Below, in pieces: positions 34,197-43,022 of a DNA stretch of 64,000 nt. The stretch comes from Bacteriovoracaceae bacterium (GTDB taxonomy: Bacteria; Bdellovibrionota; Bacteriovoracia; Bacteriovoracales; Bacteriovoracaceae). The translations under genes and the position numbers were made by a program. The first letter of the stretch is position 1, and every line of letters starts with the position of its first letter. The stretch is from the NCBI GenBank assembly GCA_947446575.1, contig CANFHC010000015.1, positions 1 to 64,000 on the forward strand, written 5' to 3'. Below the pieces are notes generated by a model, which was not told where the DNA came from, made no database searches, and saw only the letters and a program-made list of their open reading frames with translations.

Positions 34197-34832
34197 ATGG
34201 ATATTTCACCTAAAGATTTACGCGATCATATTTTAAAAATGGCAAGCCTTGTTGAAGCTTCACTTTCTGGTGCTTTCAACGGTGAAAAAACGATGGAAGA
34301 CATTTTTGAACTTGAACGCAAGATTAATGAATTTCATATGCTAATCGATGATGCTTGCTTTAAGTATATCGCTTTGAAAAGTCCAGCGGCCAAAGACTTA
34401 AGAACGGCCATTGCTGTTATGAAGATCAATGCTGACTTGGAACGCATTGGTGATCAAGCTTTAAAAATTAAGCGACAATATTTAAGTCTTGGGAGAGAAA
34501 TATTGCAATTAAAGAACATGGCCCTAGAAGTAAATATCATGGTGAAAAACTCGCTCGATTCGTTTGTAAGAAGCAATATTAAACTTGCCACTGATGTTAT
34601 AGAATATGACCAAGAGATAAATTTGCTCAATCGAGAAATTGTAAAATATCACGTCAATCAAATTAAAAATAATGAAATTGGATTTGATGAAGGTTATACC
34701 ATCACAAAAATATCAAAAAATTTAGAACGCATTGGAGACCATGCAAAAAATATCGCAGAAGATGTTATCTTTTTAGAATCCGGCTCTGATATCCGCCATA
34801 GTCCTGAATTTAAAGCGGGAAAAAAGGAATAA
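34197..34832 (+). CDS. phoU: phosphate signalling regulator PhoU
   Basis: A 211-residue helical protein with the two PhoU repeats, each with a metal-binding E/DxxxD motif: AVMKINADLERIGDQA and ITKISKNLERIGDHAKNIAEDV. PhoU keeps the PhoR kinase off when phosphate is plentiful and tunes Pst uptake. AGAGGA precedes the ATG. Confidence 0.95.
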   Translation: MDISPKDLRDHILKMASLVEASLSGAFNGEKTMEDIFELERKINEFHMLIDDACFKYIALKSPAAKDLRTAIAVMKINADLERIGDQALKIKRQYLSLGREILQLKNMALEVNIMVKNSLDSFVRSNIKLATDVIEYDQEINLLNREIVKYHVNQIKNNEIGFDEGYTITKISKNLERIGDHAKNIAEDVIFLESGSDIRHSPEFKAGKKE

Positions 34833-34836
34833 TTTT

Positions 34837-35544
34837 ATGGAAAATGGATCAATCGTCATCATCGAAGATGAACAAGAAATTAGTGAGCTTATTCAATCGC
34901 AAGTTAAGAACTTTGGCTTTACCAATATTCCTTTTCTTGATGGAAAGAAGGCCCTGGATTTTATTCAGAGTGATGAATCTAAAAATACTCAACTTTTTAT
35001 CATCGATCGCATGCTTCCTTCGGTAAATGGTTTAGAAATATGCAAATTCATTCGTTTGTTTAATACAACAAAAACGACACCGATTTTAATGTTAACGGCC
35101 CTTAGCACTCCTGAACAAATTGTAGAAGGACTTGATGCTGGCGCTGATGACTATATGACTAAACCATTTGATCATGCCATTTTGCTTGCTCGTGTGCGCT
35201 CGCTCCTTAGAAGAAGACAATTAAGTAATCAGACTGTTGAAAATAAAAACATACTCCGTCACAAAGAGTTAATTGTTGATACTGATCAATGCAAAGTTTG
35301 GATAGATAATCAAATATTAGAGCTTACTCTTTCAGAATATAAAATCCTTTGCTGTTTTCTTTTATCTCCCGGCAAAGTTCTTACTAGAAATCAATTAGTC
35401 GAGTTTATTCAAGACGGCCCAGTTCATGTCACTGACCGCACAATCGATACGCATATTTTTGGACTAAGAAAAAAACTTGGGGAATATGCTTCTATCATTG
35501 AAACGATAAGAGGAATTGGTTATAGAGTTATAGGCCATGATTGA
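34837..35544 (+). CDS. phoB: PhoB-type response regulator
   Basis: A 235-residue OmpR/PhoB-family regulator: receiver with acidic pair IIEDEQE, phospho-acceptor D57 (LFIIDRML), TALST switch Thr and KPFD Lys; then a winged-helix domain (LTLSEYKILCCFLLSPGKVLTRNQLV, RTIDTHIFGLRKKLG, IRGIGYRV). All key residues are kept. Genomic position supports PhoB, acting on Pho boxes such as the one before pstC. Its end overlaps phoR by eight bases. Confidence 0.94.
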   Translation: MENGSIVIIEDEQEISELIQSQVKNFGFTNIPFLDGKKALDFIQSDESKNTQLFIIDRMLPSVNGLEICKFIRLFNTTKTTPILMLTALSTPEQIVEGLDAGADDYMTKPFDHAILLARVRSLLRRRQLSNQTVENKNILRHKELIVDTDQCKVWIDNQILELTLSEYKILCCFLLSPGKVLTRNQLVEFIQDGPVHVTDRTIDTHIFGLRKKLGEYASIIETIRGIGYRVIGHD

Positions 35545-36862
35545 AATTCGTTACAAACTAGTCCTTTTTTTTCAGGCGATTTTTTTAATCACACTGGCGC
35601 TCTTTTCTTATCTTCTCTTTAAAAACAATTCAGATCCTGTTAAATTTTTTATTGTCTGGATTGCGGCCATATTGCTCAATCTTATTTTCATAAAGAGTTA
35701 TGCCCTTCCCTCGAGAAGTTTAGTTAAAAAACTAGGTGCTTCAGGCATACAAGAAGGATTAACATGGTTAGAGATTGAAGAATCAGTAGCAAAAAAAGAT
35801 GTCGCCTTTAAAAAGCAGAAGGAAGAATTTGAACTAGAGAATTTAAAATATAAATTATTACTCGATTCTTTAGCCGATCCAGTTTGTATATTAAATAAAG
35901 AATTAGTTATAATTTATGCTAATCAATCTTTTGTGACACTATTTAATTTTAATGAAAAAAAGCTACCGATTCCCCTTATTGAAGTCACACGCAATTTAGA
36001 TTTTCAAGAATTTTTAGAAAATGCAGTTAAAGTAGAAGAAACATCAAGGAAAAGTTATTTTTCTTTTAATCAAGATCCCCATAAATTTTATTTTGATTTA
36101 AAGGTTTTTCCGGTAGATAATATTAATAATTATCTTTGCCTTCTTCACGATGTAACTGAAAGAAAAATGGCCGATCAAATGCGTGAAGATTTTGTATCTA
36201 ACTTCTCTCATGAAGTGAGAACTCCCTTAACCATTTTGAATGGCCAAATGCAGAACTTGCGCCTGCAACTTCAAAGTGATCCTCAGTATCAAACTAAATA
36301 TGCCCCATACTTTTTAAAAATCGAAAACAACTCACGTCGACTGATAAATCTCTTTAATGACCTACTCAGATTAACTTCTGTGGAGTCTAAGAAAGATATG
36401 GTTAAAGAGGCTATCGACATTGACGAGATGCTCACTTTTTTAACTCAAGACTTATTGATTAATTACCCAGATAAAAAAATACAATTTAAGCTAAACCTTG
36501 AACAAAAATTATTTTTGATCGATTATAATATGTTTGAACAAGTGATGATTAATCTTATAGATAATTCACTCAAATATATCGAGCATAGTGGTGTGATTAC
36601 TATATCTAGTTCACATGAAGAAGGTTGGGATCATTTAATTGTTGCAGATAATGGCGTGGGCATTCCTGAAGATCAGGTTCATAGAATCTTTGAGCGATTT
36701 TTTAGAGTGGATGCTTCTCGATCTTCAGATATTGAGGGAACGGGACTAGGGCTTTCGATCGTTAAACATATTATGCAAAAACACGAAGGCAAGATTAAGG
36801 CCCAAAGTATAGAAGGGATTGGAACAAGCTTTACGCTTTCTTTTCCAAGTAATATTAATTGA
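35537..36862 (+). CDS. phoR: PhoR-type sensor histidine kinase
   Basis: A 441-residue inner-membrane kinase: two membrane segments at about 9-27 and 37-54, a PAS domain (about 105-205, LLLDSLADPVCILNKELVIIYAN), HisKA with H225 (NFSHEVRTPL), then N box NLIDNSLKY, G1 DNGVGI, F box FERFFRVD and G2 GTGLGLSI. It would phosphorylate PhoB when the Pst/PhoU complex signals low phosphate. The stop overlaps the convergent secreted-protein gene by eight bases. Confidence 0.93.
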   Translation: MIEIRYKLVLFFQAIFLITLALFSYLLFKNNSDPVKFFIVWIAAILLNLIFIKSYALPSRSLVKKLGASGIQEGLTWLEIEESVAKKDVAFKKQKEEFELENLKYKLLLDSLADPVCILNKELVIIYANQSFVTLFNFNEKKLPIPLIEVTRNLDFQEFLENAVKVEETSRKSYFSFNQDPHKFYFDLKVFPVDNINNYLCLLHDVTERKMADQMREDFVSNFSHEVRTPLTILNGQMQNLRLQLQSDPQYQTKYAPYFLKIENNSRRLINLFNDLLRLTSVESKKDMVKEAIDIDEMLTFLTQDLLINYPDKKIQFKLNLEQKLFLIDYNMFEQVMINLIDNSLKYIEHSGVITISSSHEEGWDHLIVADNGVGIPEDQVHRIFERFFRVDASRSSDIEGTGLGLSIVKHIMQKHEGKIKAQSIEGIGTSFTLSFPSNIN

Positions 36863-37616
36863 CACCCTTAATAGCGGGAAATCCTAATTGCAGTAGGGCC
36901 TGTAAAGAAACATCTGAGTATTCTGAAAATAATTGAGAGCCTTCTTGGACTCCTTGAAAAAACATTTTGGGAGTTATTTCTACTCCTTTAGAAAAATGAA
37001 TAAACCGAAAGTTTTGATTTTCTTTTACGACTCTTACTGAAAGCATTGATTGTGGATTTGGCATTCCTTTATAAAAATAAATATAATTACGAATTCCCTC
37101 TACTTCACTCATTACCGTTTCCATCGCAATACTAATTTCCATAATTCCTAAATTAATACTTGAAGTTTTTAAATCTGACTTTTGAAAAAATGATTTTAGT
37201 TGAGCTATGACTAATTCATAAGGTCCACGAGGAGAAAAACGAAACGTTAGTAGGTCTATATCTTTTGTTGGCTCGATATTTTTTCCATGTGTCGTTAGCG
37301 TATAATCAAAGTGTTCAGAATTGGGTAAAACAAAATGAACAGTTTCAGTTAATTGGTCGATCGAACTAGTTCTCTCGATTTGAATATTAATGGTGGCTAA
37401 AGAGACACCAGCATCATTGTTAAATAAATATTGATAAAGATTATTTTTCCCTTGAACAACAATACTTTTTGAATTTAGTGAATAAAAATAATTACTCAAT
37501 CCAAGAATGGCCTGTGACTGATATTCTGCATAGGTTGGATATCTATCAGCAAAAATTGAGTCATCAAGTGCAAAAACTTTTAGAGATATTAAAAAAAATA
37601 ATATTGCTGTTTTCAT
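36855..37616 (-). CDS. secreted protein of a three-gene operon, unknown function
   Basis: A 253-residue protein with a short signal peptide (MKTAILFFLISLKVFA-L). The mature part is beta-rich without recognisable motif. It starts four bases after the stop of the gene at 37621, so it is co-transcribed with the next two upstream secreted proteins. Its ribosome site is poor, which fits coupled translation. No family recognised. Confidence 0.6.
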   Translation of the reverse strand: MKTAILFFLISLKVFALDDSIFADRYPTYAEYQSQAILGLSNYFYSLNSKSIVVQGKNNLYQYLFNNDAGVSLATINIQIERTSSIDQLTETVHFVLPNSEHFDYTLTTHGKNIEPTKDIDLLTFRFSPRGPYELVIAQLKSFFQKSDLKTSSINLGIMEISIAMETVMSEVEGIRNYIYFYKGMPNPQSMLSVRVVKENQNFRFIHFSKGVEITPKMFFQGVQEGSQLFSEYSDVSLQALLQLGFPAIKGVN

Positions 37617-37620
37617 AGGC

Positions 37621-38622
37621 TTAATTTTTTGGACGATTATCTATAATCTGCCCCAATTCAGCTGCATTAATATACTCTTGTAGTTGGTTTTTTACTAAAA
37701 TGATATCTGTATTCGTCAGTAATCTATTTTGAGCAACTCGCAGTTCTTCTATTAAATGCTGATTTTGGCTTCCTGTTTTAGTTGCTTCTGTTTTTGGAAA
37801 ATAATAAGTATGGTAATCAAAGATACTGCCAATAGTTTTAATCGGTCCTTCCATTATTGTCTGTACAAAAGAATTAATAAAACTAGATTGTGAAAGTCGA
37901 TTTCCACTTCCATCAAGATAAATAACCATCTCTCCTTTGCGCGCAATCACCGTATTAGTAAAAGGTGTAAACTCCGAACGTGTGCTCCATTTAGAATATT
38001 TTCGGATGTAAGTGGCAGTATACCCATAAAATGTGGAGACAACTCTTGTCTGGTCAGGCTTATATTCAAAATTCATGGACAAAAACCTTTGCCCCGCAAA
38101 CATAAAATTTATAATTTTTTGATTCTCTTTCTTTTCAATTAATATGCAAAATATTTCATCTCCATCACCATTAGAAATTTTATAGAGCCTCGAACTTTCT
38201 TTGTCTGCCAGATCAATCGTTCGTTTGCCTAAAATTATATCTGCAAACTTTAGGGGCAAAACATTTTCTCCAGTCGTTATTACTTCTTCGACGAGAGAGA
38301 TTTCGCTGTTACAACCAGTGTAGATAACTTTTTCGATTAGTTGATTATTAATCTTTTTATGATTGTATTGAATTGTTGAGAGCCGTTCTCCTGGAGCATA
38401 ACTAGCACCATTACAATTTAGGGATTCACTATTAGTAAAAACTAAAGACTCATCTTTAATTGTAGAAATATAATTTTTCCCTAAATCAACTAGCTTCGAG
38501 ACTAGCACGCCCCTAAATTCTGAAACAATGTCATCTACGCCGGTGACAGATGTCGGCAGTGGAACATTTTCAGCATGCAGAACGCCGAAGCTTATAAAAA
38601 ACAATGGGATCAAAAACTTCAT
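37621..38622 (-). CDS. secreted protein of a three-gene operon, unknown function
   Basis: A 333-residue protein with signal peptide MKFLIPLFFISFGVLHA-E and two early cysteines (SLNCNGASY, YTGCNSE) that could pair in the periplasm. The middle (about 130-240) alternates beta-strands resembling outer-membrane-lipoprotein-like or LolA-type sheets (INFMFAGQRFLSMNFEYKPD, STFYGYTATYIRKYS), but I cannot name a family. The C-terminus is helical. It lies five bases after the secretin-like gene and four before the next. Confidence 0.6.
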   Translation of the reverse strand: MKFLIPLFFISFGVLHAENVPLPTSVTGVDDIVSEFRGVLVSKLVDLGKNYISTIKDESLVFTNSESLNCNGASYAPGERLSTIQYNHKKINNQLIEKVIYTGCNSEISLVEEVITTGENVLPLKFADIILGKRTIDLADKESSRLYKISNGDGDEIFCILIEKKENQKIINFMFAGQRFLSMNFEYKPDQTRVVSTFYGYTATYIRKYSKWSTRSEFTPFTNTVIARKGEMVIYLDGSGNRLSQSSFINSFVQTIMEGPIKTIGSIFDYHTYYFPKTEATKTGSQNQHLIEELRVAQNRLLTNTDIILVKNQLQEYINAAELGQIIDNRPKN

Positions 38623-38627
38623 TATGT

Positions 38628-40058
38628 TTACTCGATAAATTTATTTGTTTCAGGGTTGTAAAACAAAGTCTTACTCACTGCAATGTTTTGATTGAAAACT
38701 TTCAAATTTAATTTAATATTTACTTTTGCCTGACTTAGCTCTTTCGTTGAAAGATTCTCAAACTTTAATCCACTTAACATGAGATTTTCAACTGAAAGAA
38801 TGATTTTTTGATTCAAATTGCCCTTATTGAACATGCTTCCAGTTTTTACACTAATCTCTATGTTTTTAGCAAAATTAGAAATTCGAGCATCGTTTTTATC
38901 TAAAACAAAACCTAAAACCCTGTCGCCCGAAACTGTAAAAAAAGAATAAGGTTTAACATGATTAAAAACTTCTTCCATTGTCACTTCATTATTAGGAAAT
39001 TTAGCTTTGTCTTCAGCAGAGAATTCACGGTGAAGCTCAAGTGTTTTAATTTTTTTTAAGTCTGCAACAAGTGCTTTGAAAGAAATTGACTCTGCTCTTG
39101 TTACTATTAAAATTTGATTTTGTAATTTATCTTTGTTTTTACCAAAAGATAAGAAACTCATCTTAGTATTATTTTTTTCTTCTGTTGTAACCGTGCTTAG
39201 TAAAATACTAGAAGTCCCTTTAACTAAATAAAGTTGTGGATTATTGATACTCAATATATTAACTCGCTCGTTACCAGCAGTTGAAGATGGGTCAACAACA
39301 CCATATCTTAATGAGTAATCTTTAATGAGTACTAAGTCTGAATCACTTGATGAAATAGAAACAGAGCCACCAATATTAAGACCTGCTTCTTGTTCTTTAA
39401 CGACTCCAGAGCCTGCTGGTGAAACGTAAAGCATAGTACTTTGAGAGTAATTAATTCCTGCTAAATTTGGTATTAGTTGAGTTACAGTTGAAACTTTTGA
39501 ACTTTCTTCTTTAATTTTATTAGATCCTAGTATTGAACTTAATAAATTTGTTCCTATCTTAATCCCCATAGCGGAAGCACCACCGGCCATTGCTGTTACT
39601 GCCCAATCGGCAATATCATTAGCTGGATTATTTTCAGTTGAGGTAAGTTTTGCTTGAACTTCCGTAGAAGCAGATTCAGAAAGTGCATAAATTTCAGTCG
39701 TCAATTGAACCAAGCTTGATGGAACAAAATCTTCAAAAACGTCTAGTAATGGAATTAATGAAATAAACTTTGCGCGAACTGCTTCATCATTTATATAAAA
39801 ACTTATTTTCTTTAATTGCTCGACAACGATAAAACCTTCTGAGGGAGAAAGAATACTGCCAGGAAAAACATTGGCATTTAATTTAGCAACAAGTTCTTTA
39901 GCTGTTAAATTTTGCACGATATAAGTGCAACGTTTTATTTCATCATTACATTCAACTTTTCCAGGATCCCTTTGCATAATTCCAGGATTGATATCAGCAA
40001 ATGAATTCATTCCAATGATAAAAGCAAGAGTTACTATGAGAGTTTTTAAAAAATTCAT
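38628..40058 (-). CDS. secreted protein with secretin-like features, unknown function
   Basis: A 476-residue protein with a Sec signal (to about FA-D). Residues about 40-135 resemble the small repeated N-domains of secretins (YIVQNLTAKELVAKLN…, then LIPLLDVFEDFVPSSLVQLTTEIYALSES, close to the usual LLDVPPPQVLIEAxIxEV). A later stretch NILSINNPQLYLVKGTSSILLS resembles the secretin barrel signature region. The full barrel and S-domain are not clear, so it may be a divergent or incomplete secretin, or a lookalike. It heads the operon, and a hairpin covers its ribosome site. Confidence 0.55.
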   Translation of the reverse strand: MNFLKTLIVTLAFIIGMNSFADINPGIMQRDPGKVECNDEIKRCTYIVQNLTAKELVAKLNANVFPGSILSPSEGFIVVEQLKKISFYINDEAVRAKFISLIPLLDVFEDFVPSSLVQLTTEIYALSESASTEVQAKLTSTENNPANDIADWAVTAMAGGASAMGIKIGTNLLSSILGSNKIKEESSKVSTVTQLIPNLAGINYSQSTMLYVSPAGSGVVKEQEAGLNIGGSVSISSSDSDLVLIKDYSLRYGVVDPSSTAGNERVNILSINNPQLYLVKGTSSILLSTVTTEEKNNTKMSFLSFGKNKDKLQNQILIVTRAESISFKALVADLKKIKTLELHREFSAEDKAKFPNNEVTMEEVFNHVKPYSFFTVSGDRVLGFVLDKNDARISNFAKNIEISVKTGSMFNKGNLNQKIILSVENLMLSGLKFENLSTKELSQAKVNIKLNLKVFNQNIAVSKTLFYNPETNKFIE

Positions 40059-40065
40059 AAATTAG

Positions 40066-40090
40066 TCCACCATAATATTGAGTTGGTGGA
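40066..40090 (-). promoter_or_regulatory. hairpin hiding the ribosome site of the secretin-like gene
   Basis: On the minus strand the ribosome site GGTGGA (plus 40066-40071, seven bases from the ATG) can pair with TCCACC (plus 40085-40090) across a 13-base loop. Such pairing would lower translation unless opened, a possible control point. Six base pairs is modest. Confidence 0.35.
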
Positions 40091-40168
40091 TAATAACGAT
40101 TTTTTGACTATTTGAGATTAGATTTGTAAATATTTCAGGGTCTAATAGGATTTAGTAATCTGATTTAT

Positions 40169-40996
40169 TTAGCTTACCAACTTTAAGATGACTTCTGGCT
40201 GATCATTACTAATTTTTAGCATTGCGAGACTTGCCGATTGGGCTATTTGAGCTTTTGCTTTATTAGCCGATTCTTTAGCGATGTCTGCGTCTCTTATTTT
40301 AGAATTCGAACTAGCTAAGTTTTCCCTTCCAACTTGCAAGTTTTGAATAACTGAATTCATGCGGTTGCTCATACTTCCCAGTTGAGCTCTACTGCTGCTA
40401 ATTTCAGTCATCATTTTATCAAGGGCGCTAAGAGATTGTTGAGCAGACTCTTTGGAACGAAGATTCACATTTGCGATACCAAAATTATTTCGAGAGTCCA
40501 TGATCTTACCCATATCATAATGGATTCGATCTAAGTTTTTATCCGCATTGACTCCGATTTGAAGATCGTAAACGCTATCTTTATCTTTAATGATATTGTT
40601 ACCATTAAAACTGGTAGATGCTGTTAAACGCTCAACTTCATTTTTCATTTGTTGGAATTCGCGATCGATGATTGTTCGGTCCATGTCAGAGACTGTATCA
40701 GTCGCTGATTGCATCGAGAGCTCTCTTAGACGAGCTGTAATCGTTTGCATTGTATTGAGTGAGCCTTCTGCAACTTGCAATAGCGAAATTGAATCGTTGG
40801 TATTTCTTTCTGCTTGAGAGTTACTGCGAAGAATTGATTTCATTTTTTCTGAAATTGCGAGACCTGCTGGATCATCAGCAGAGCGGATAATTCTCTCCCC
40901 TGAAGCCAGTTGACTGTCTTCTCGTGCTTGCTCTTCAGTATGTTGTTGAACATACCTCTGAGCGACCATGGATTGAACGTTGGTCGAAACGCGCAT
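40169..40996 (-). CDS. fliC: flagellin
   Basis: A 275-residue flagellin: conserved N-terminal D0/D1 (LASGERIIRSADDPAGLAISEKMKS, QVAEGSLN, LRELSMQSA, ATDTVSDMDR, EFQQMKNEVERL, STSFNG) and C-terminal D0/D1 (ALDKMMTEISSSRAQLGSMSNRM, AKAQIAQSASLAML). The variable outer domains are almost absent, as in the short flagellins of Bdellovibrio-like bacteria. AAGGAAGAG precedes the ATG, and a FliA-type promoter lies upstream. No other flagellar genes are in the window. Confidence 0.95.
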   Translation of the reverse strand: MRVSTNVQSMVAQRYVQQHTEEQAREDSQLASGERIIRSADDPAGLAISEKMKSILRSNSQAERNTNDSISLLQVAEGSLNTMQTITARLRELSMQSATDTVSDMDRTIIDREFQQMKNEVERLTASTSFNGNNIIKDKDSVYDLQIGVNADKNLDRIHYDMGKIMDSRNNFGIANVNLRSKESAQQSLSALDKMMTEISSSRAQLGSMSNRMNSVIQNLQVGRENLASSNSKIRDADIAKESANKAKAQIAQSASLAMLKISNDQPEVILKLVS

Positions 40997-41043
40997 TACT
41001 CTTCCTTGAAATACCTAAAACTTCTACCATGAAGTTTCAATAC

Positions 41044-41070
41044 TCATCGGAATAATTTGCCTTGGGTTTA
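41044..41070 (-). promoter_or_regulatory. sigma-28 (FliA) promoter of the flagellin gene
   Basis: On the minus strand TAAA (plus 41067-41070), then exactly 15 bp, then TCCGATGA (plus 41044-41051). This matches the TAAA-N15-GCCGATAA sigma-28 consensus at all four -35 bases and six of eight -10 bases. The -35 lies in the last codon and stop region of the glycosyltransferase gene. Predicted start is about 40 bases before the flagellin ATG. Confidence 0.78.
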
Positions 41071-42210
41071 ATTTACCGTTAATTGACTATAAATATCCAT
41101 TAATTTGGCAGTCGTATTTTTGATATGGAAACGTTGAACGTAGTCAAATCCCCTATTACGCATTAGTTCCTGTTTGTTTTGATCACCTAAAACAGAGACT
41201 AAGGACTCACCAATACTTGATATAGAGTGTGGGTCAATAAAAATCGAGTCAGGTCCTGCGCTTTCAGGAAAGCATGATCCAAAAGAAGTAATAACTGGAG
41301 TTCTGGAAAAGAGTGATTCAATAATGGGAATACCAAACCCCTCAAAGAGTGAAGGAAAACAAAAAACGGATGCCCCTTGATAAAGACTTGGTAAATCTTC
41401 ATACGTTACAGAACTAAGGAGATGGACTCTTGATTTTAGTTTTAATTCATCAATACGATTTTCAATTTGCTCTTTGTATTTTTTTCCCTGCCCTACAAAA
41501 ACTAAATCCTCATCAATCTTATGAGCAACACAGGAGAAGGCTTCAAGTAGCATTAATTGATTTTTTCTTTCCTCAAAAGCTCCAACATTTAAAATAAAAG
41601 GTTTGTCCAGATTGTATTTGACCTTAATCTTCTGAATTTTCTCACTTGATTGCTTATCGTAAAAATTCTCAGAGCAACTTTGATAATGGACAACTATTTT
41701 TTTTTCATCGACTCCTAAATAATTTACTAAATCATCTCTGGTCTGCTCACAGATAGCGATAACTTTATCAGAGTGCTTACAGGCGTATTTAAATTTTTGA
41801 GCATAAACGAGTCGATCTATTAATGGAAAAAAATCTGGATAGCGCATAAAGATTAAATCGTGCATCGTTACGATTTTCTTAAAAGACAGTTTATCTAGCC
41901 TATAAGGAATCTCGTGAGAGAGGCCGTGGAAAATATCTAAATTTTCTTTTTTTAAATCATTGGCCATTAAAAAACTGCGCCAAAAACTTGAAACCTTTTT
42001 TTCAAACAACGAATTTGGAGTTTTTATGTGAGCATTAGCAGGAAGAGTTTTTATCCACTCAACACCTATTGGATTTTGAACTGGAGGCGTGTAGAGAAAT
42101 AATTCAATATCTGGTACATGATTGAGTAATCCTTCGATCACTCCACGTGAATAATTTCCAAGTCCCCGATTATTATGGGTCGCTCGTTTTGCTTCAAATC
42201 CAATGCGCAT
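41068..42210 (-). CDS. glycosyltransferase family 4
   Basis: A 380-residue GT4 enzyme with the GT-B fold: N-terminal glycine-rich RGLGNYSRGVIEGLL, interdomain PFILNVGAFEERKNQ (nucleotide-sugar site, KN), and the E-x7-E motif in EGFGIPIIES. It probably transfers a hexose in LPS O-chain or other surface glycan synthesis. It follows a lipoprotein gene by 12 bases. Its end contains the flagellin promoter, so transcription of the two may be linked. Confidence 0.88.
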   Translation of the reverse strand: MRIGFEAKRATHNNRGLGNYSRGVIEGLLNHVPDIELFLYTPPVQNPIGVEWIKTLPANAHIKTPNSLFEKKVSSFWRSFLMANDLKKENLDIFHGLSHEIPYRLDKLSFKKIVTMHDLIFMRYPDFFPLIDRLVYAQKFKYACKHSDKVIAICEQTRDDLVNYLGVDEKKIVVHYQSCSENFYDKQSSEKIQKIKVKYNLDKPFILNVGAFEERKNQLMLLEAFSCVAHKIDEDLVFVGQGKKYKEQIENRIDELKLKSRVHLLSSVTYEDLPSLYQGASVFCFPSLFEGFGIPIIESLFSRTPVITSFGSCFPESAGPDSIFIDPHSISSIGESLVSVLGDQNKQELMRNRGFDYVQRFHIKNTTAKLMDIYSQLTVN

Positions 42211-42222
42211 GAAAATCCTAAG

Positions 42223-42915
42223 TTAGAAACCTAGATTGAATTTTACACTAAAATCAACCGAACCCGCTAGCTTCATTGTGCTAACAGGAACTGAGTTGAT
42301 AATAAGTTTAGGCTGAAGGTGAACAAGTTTATTGGTCTTTAGAAGTTCTTTCCAGTCAACAGGTGCGATATTGAGCTTTATACATCTTCCATCACATGCA
42401 AACTTATCTTCAATTTGATCAAAATAAACCAAACGAGAATATCCATTAGCATCTACAGGAAGACCCACAACAGGACTGTCTAGCTTGGCATAAATTTCTA
42501 ATTTTTCAATGAAGTTTAAGGAATCACGGCTTTTAGCATTTCTAACAGAAACGATGAGCGTATCCAGATTTATGTATTGAATTAAGTCGAAATCAATAGC
42601 TTGAAGTGAACTTAGATCTACATCGACTGGAGGCAATTCCAGTTCATGTCCCCCCTTACTTGAAATCGATGTGTTAGCTAAAACGACAGCTATCGCCTGA
42701 AAAAGTTTTCCAAATAAAGGGAATTTTCCCGCATATTTGGCATATTCATCTATTTGAGTGTCATCGATTTGGTAGGAAAAATAAATCGGTTTATCATTTT
42801 TCAATTCATTAACGGTCATTGGCAAATAAACAGGAGTGAGCTTCTCTCTTTGACCACAAGAGAAAAGGGTCATCGCTACCAAACACAATATTGTAATATT
42901 CCGCAAATTTTTCAT
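42223..42915 (-). CDS. lipoprotein, unknown function
   Basis: A 230-residue protein whose start at 42915 (MKNLRNITILCLVAMTLFSC-G) gives a clean lipoprotein signal; AAAAGGCAC lies just upstream, while six more residues in the longer frame do not. The mature part is beta-rich (LTPVYLPMTVNELKND, YFSYQIDDTQIDEY, RNAKSRDSLNFIEKLEIYAK) and contains two cysteines (FACDGRCIKL). No family recognised. It probably forms a unit with the glycosyltransferase. Confidence 0.7.
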   Translation of the reverse strand: MKNLRNITILCLVAMTLFSCGQREKLTPVYLPMTVNELKNDKPIYFSYQIDDTQIDEYAKYAGKFPLFGKLFQAIAVVLANTSISSKGGHELELPPVDVDLSSLQAIDFDLIQYINLDTLIVSVRNAKSRDSLNFIEKLEIYAKLDSPVVGLPVDANGYSRLVYFDQIEDKFACDGRCIKLNIAPVDWKELLKTNKLVHLQPKLIINSVPVSTMKLAGSVDFSVKFNLGF

Positions 42916-43022
42916 GTGCCTTTTATAACACATAAAAGTGGTGCCATTTTAGGGACTGTAGTTTTTTCACTAAAATAAGTTTATTTCCCCAATTTTATCT
43001 AATCCTATTAAGATCGTGCCTT

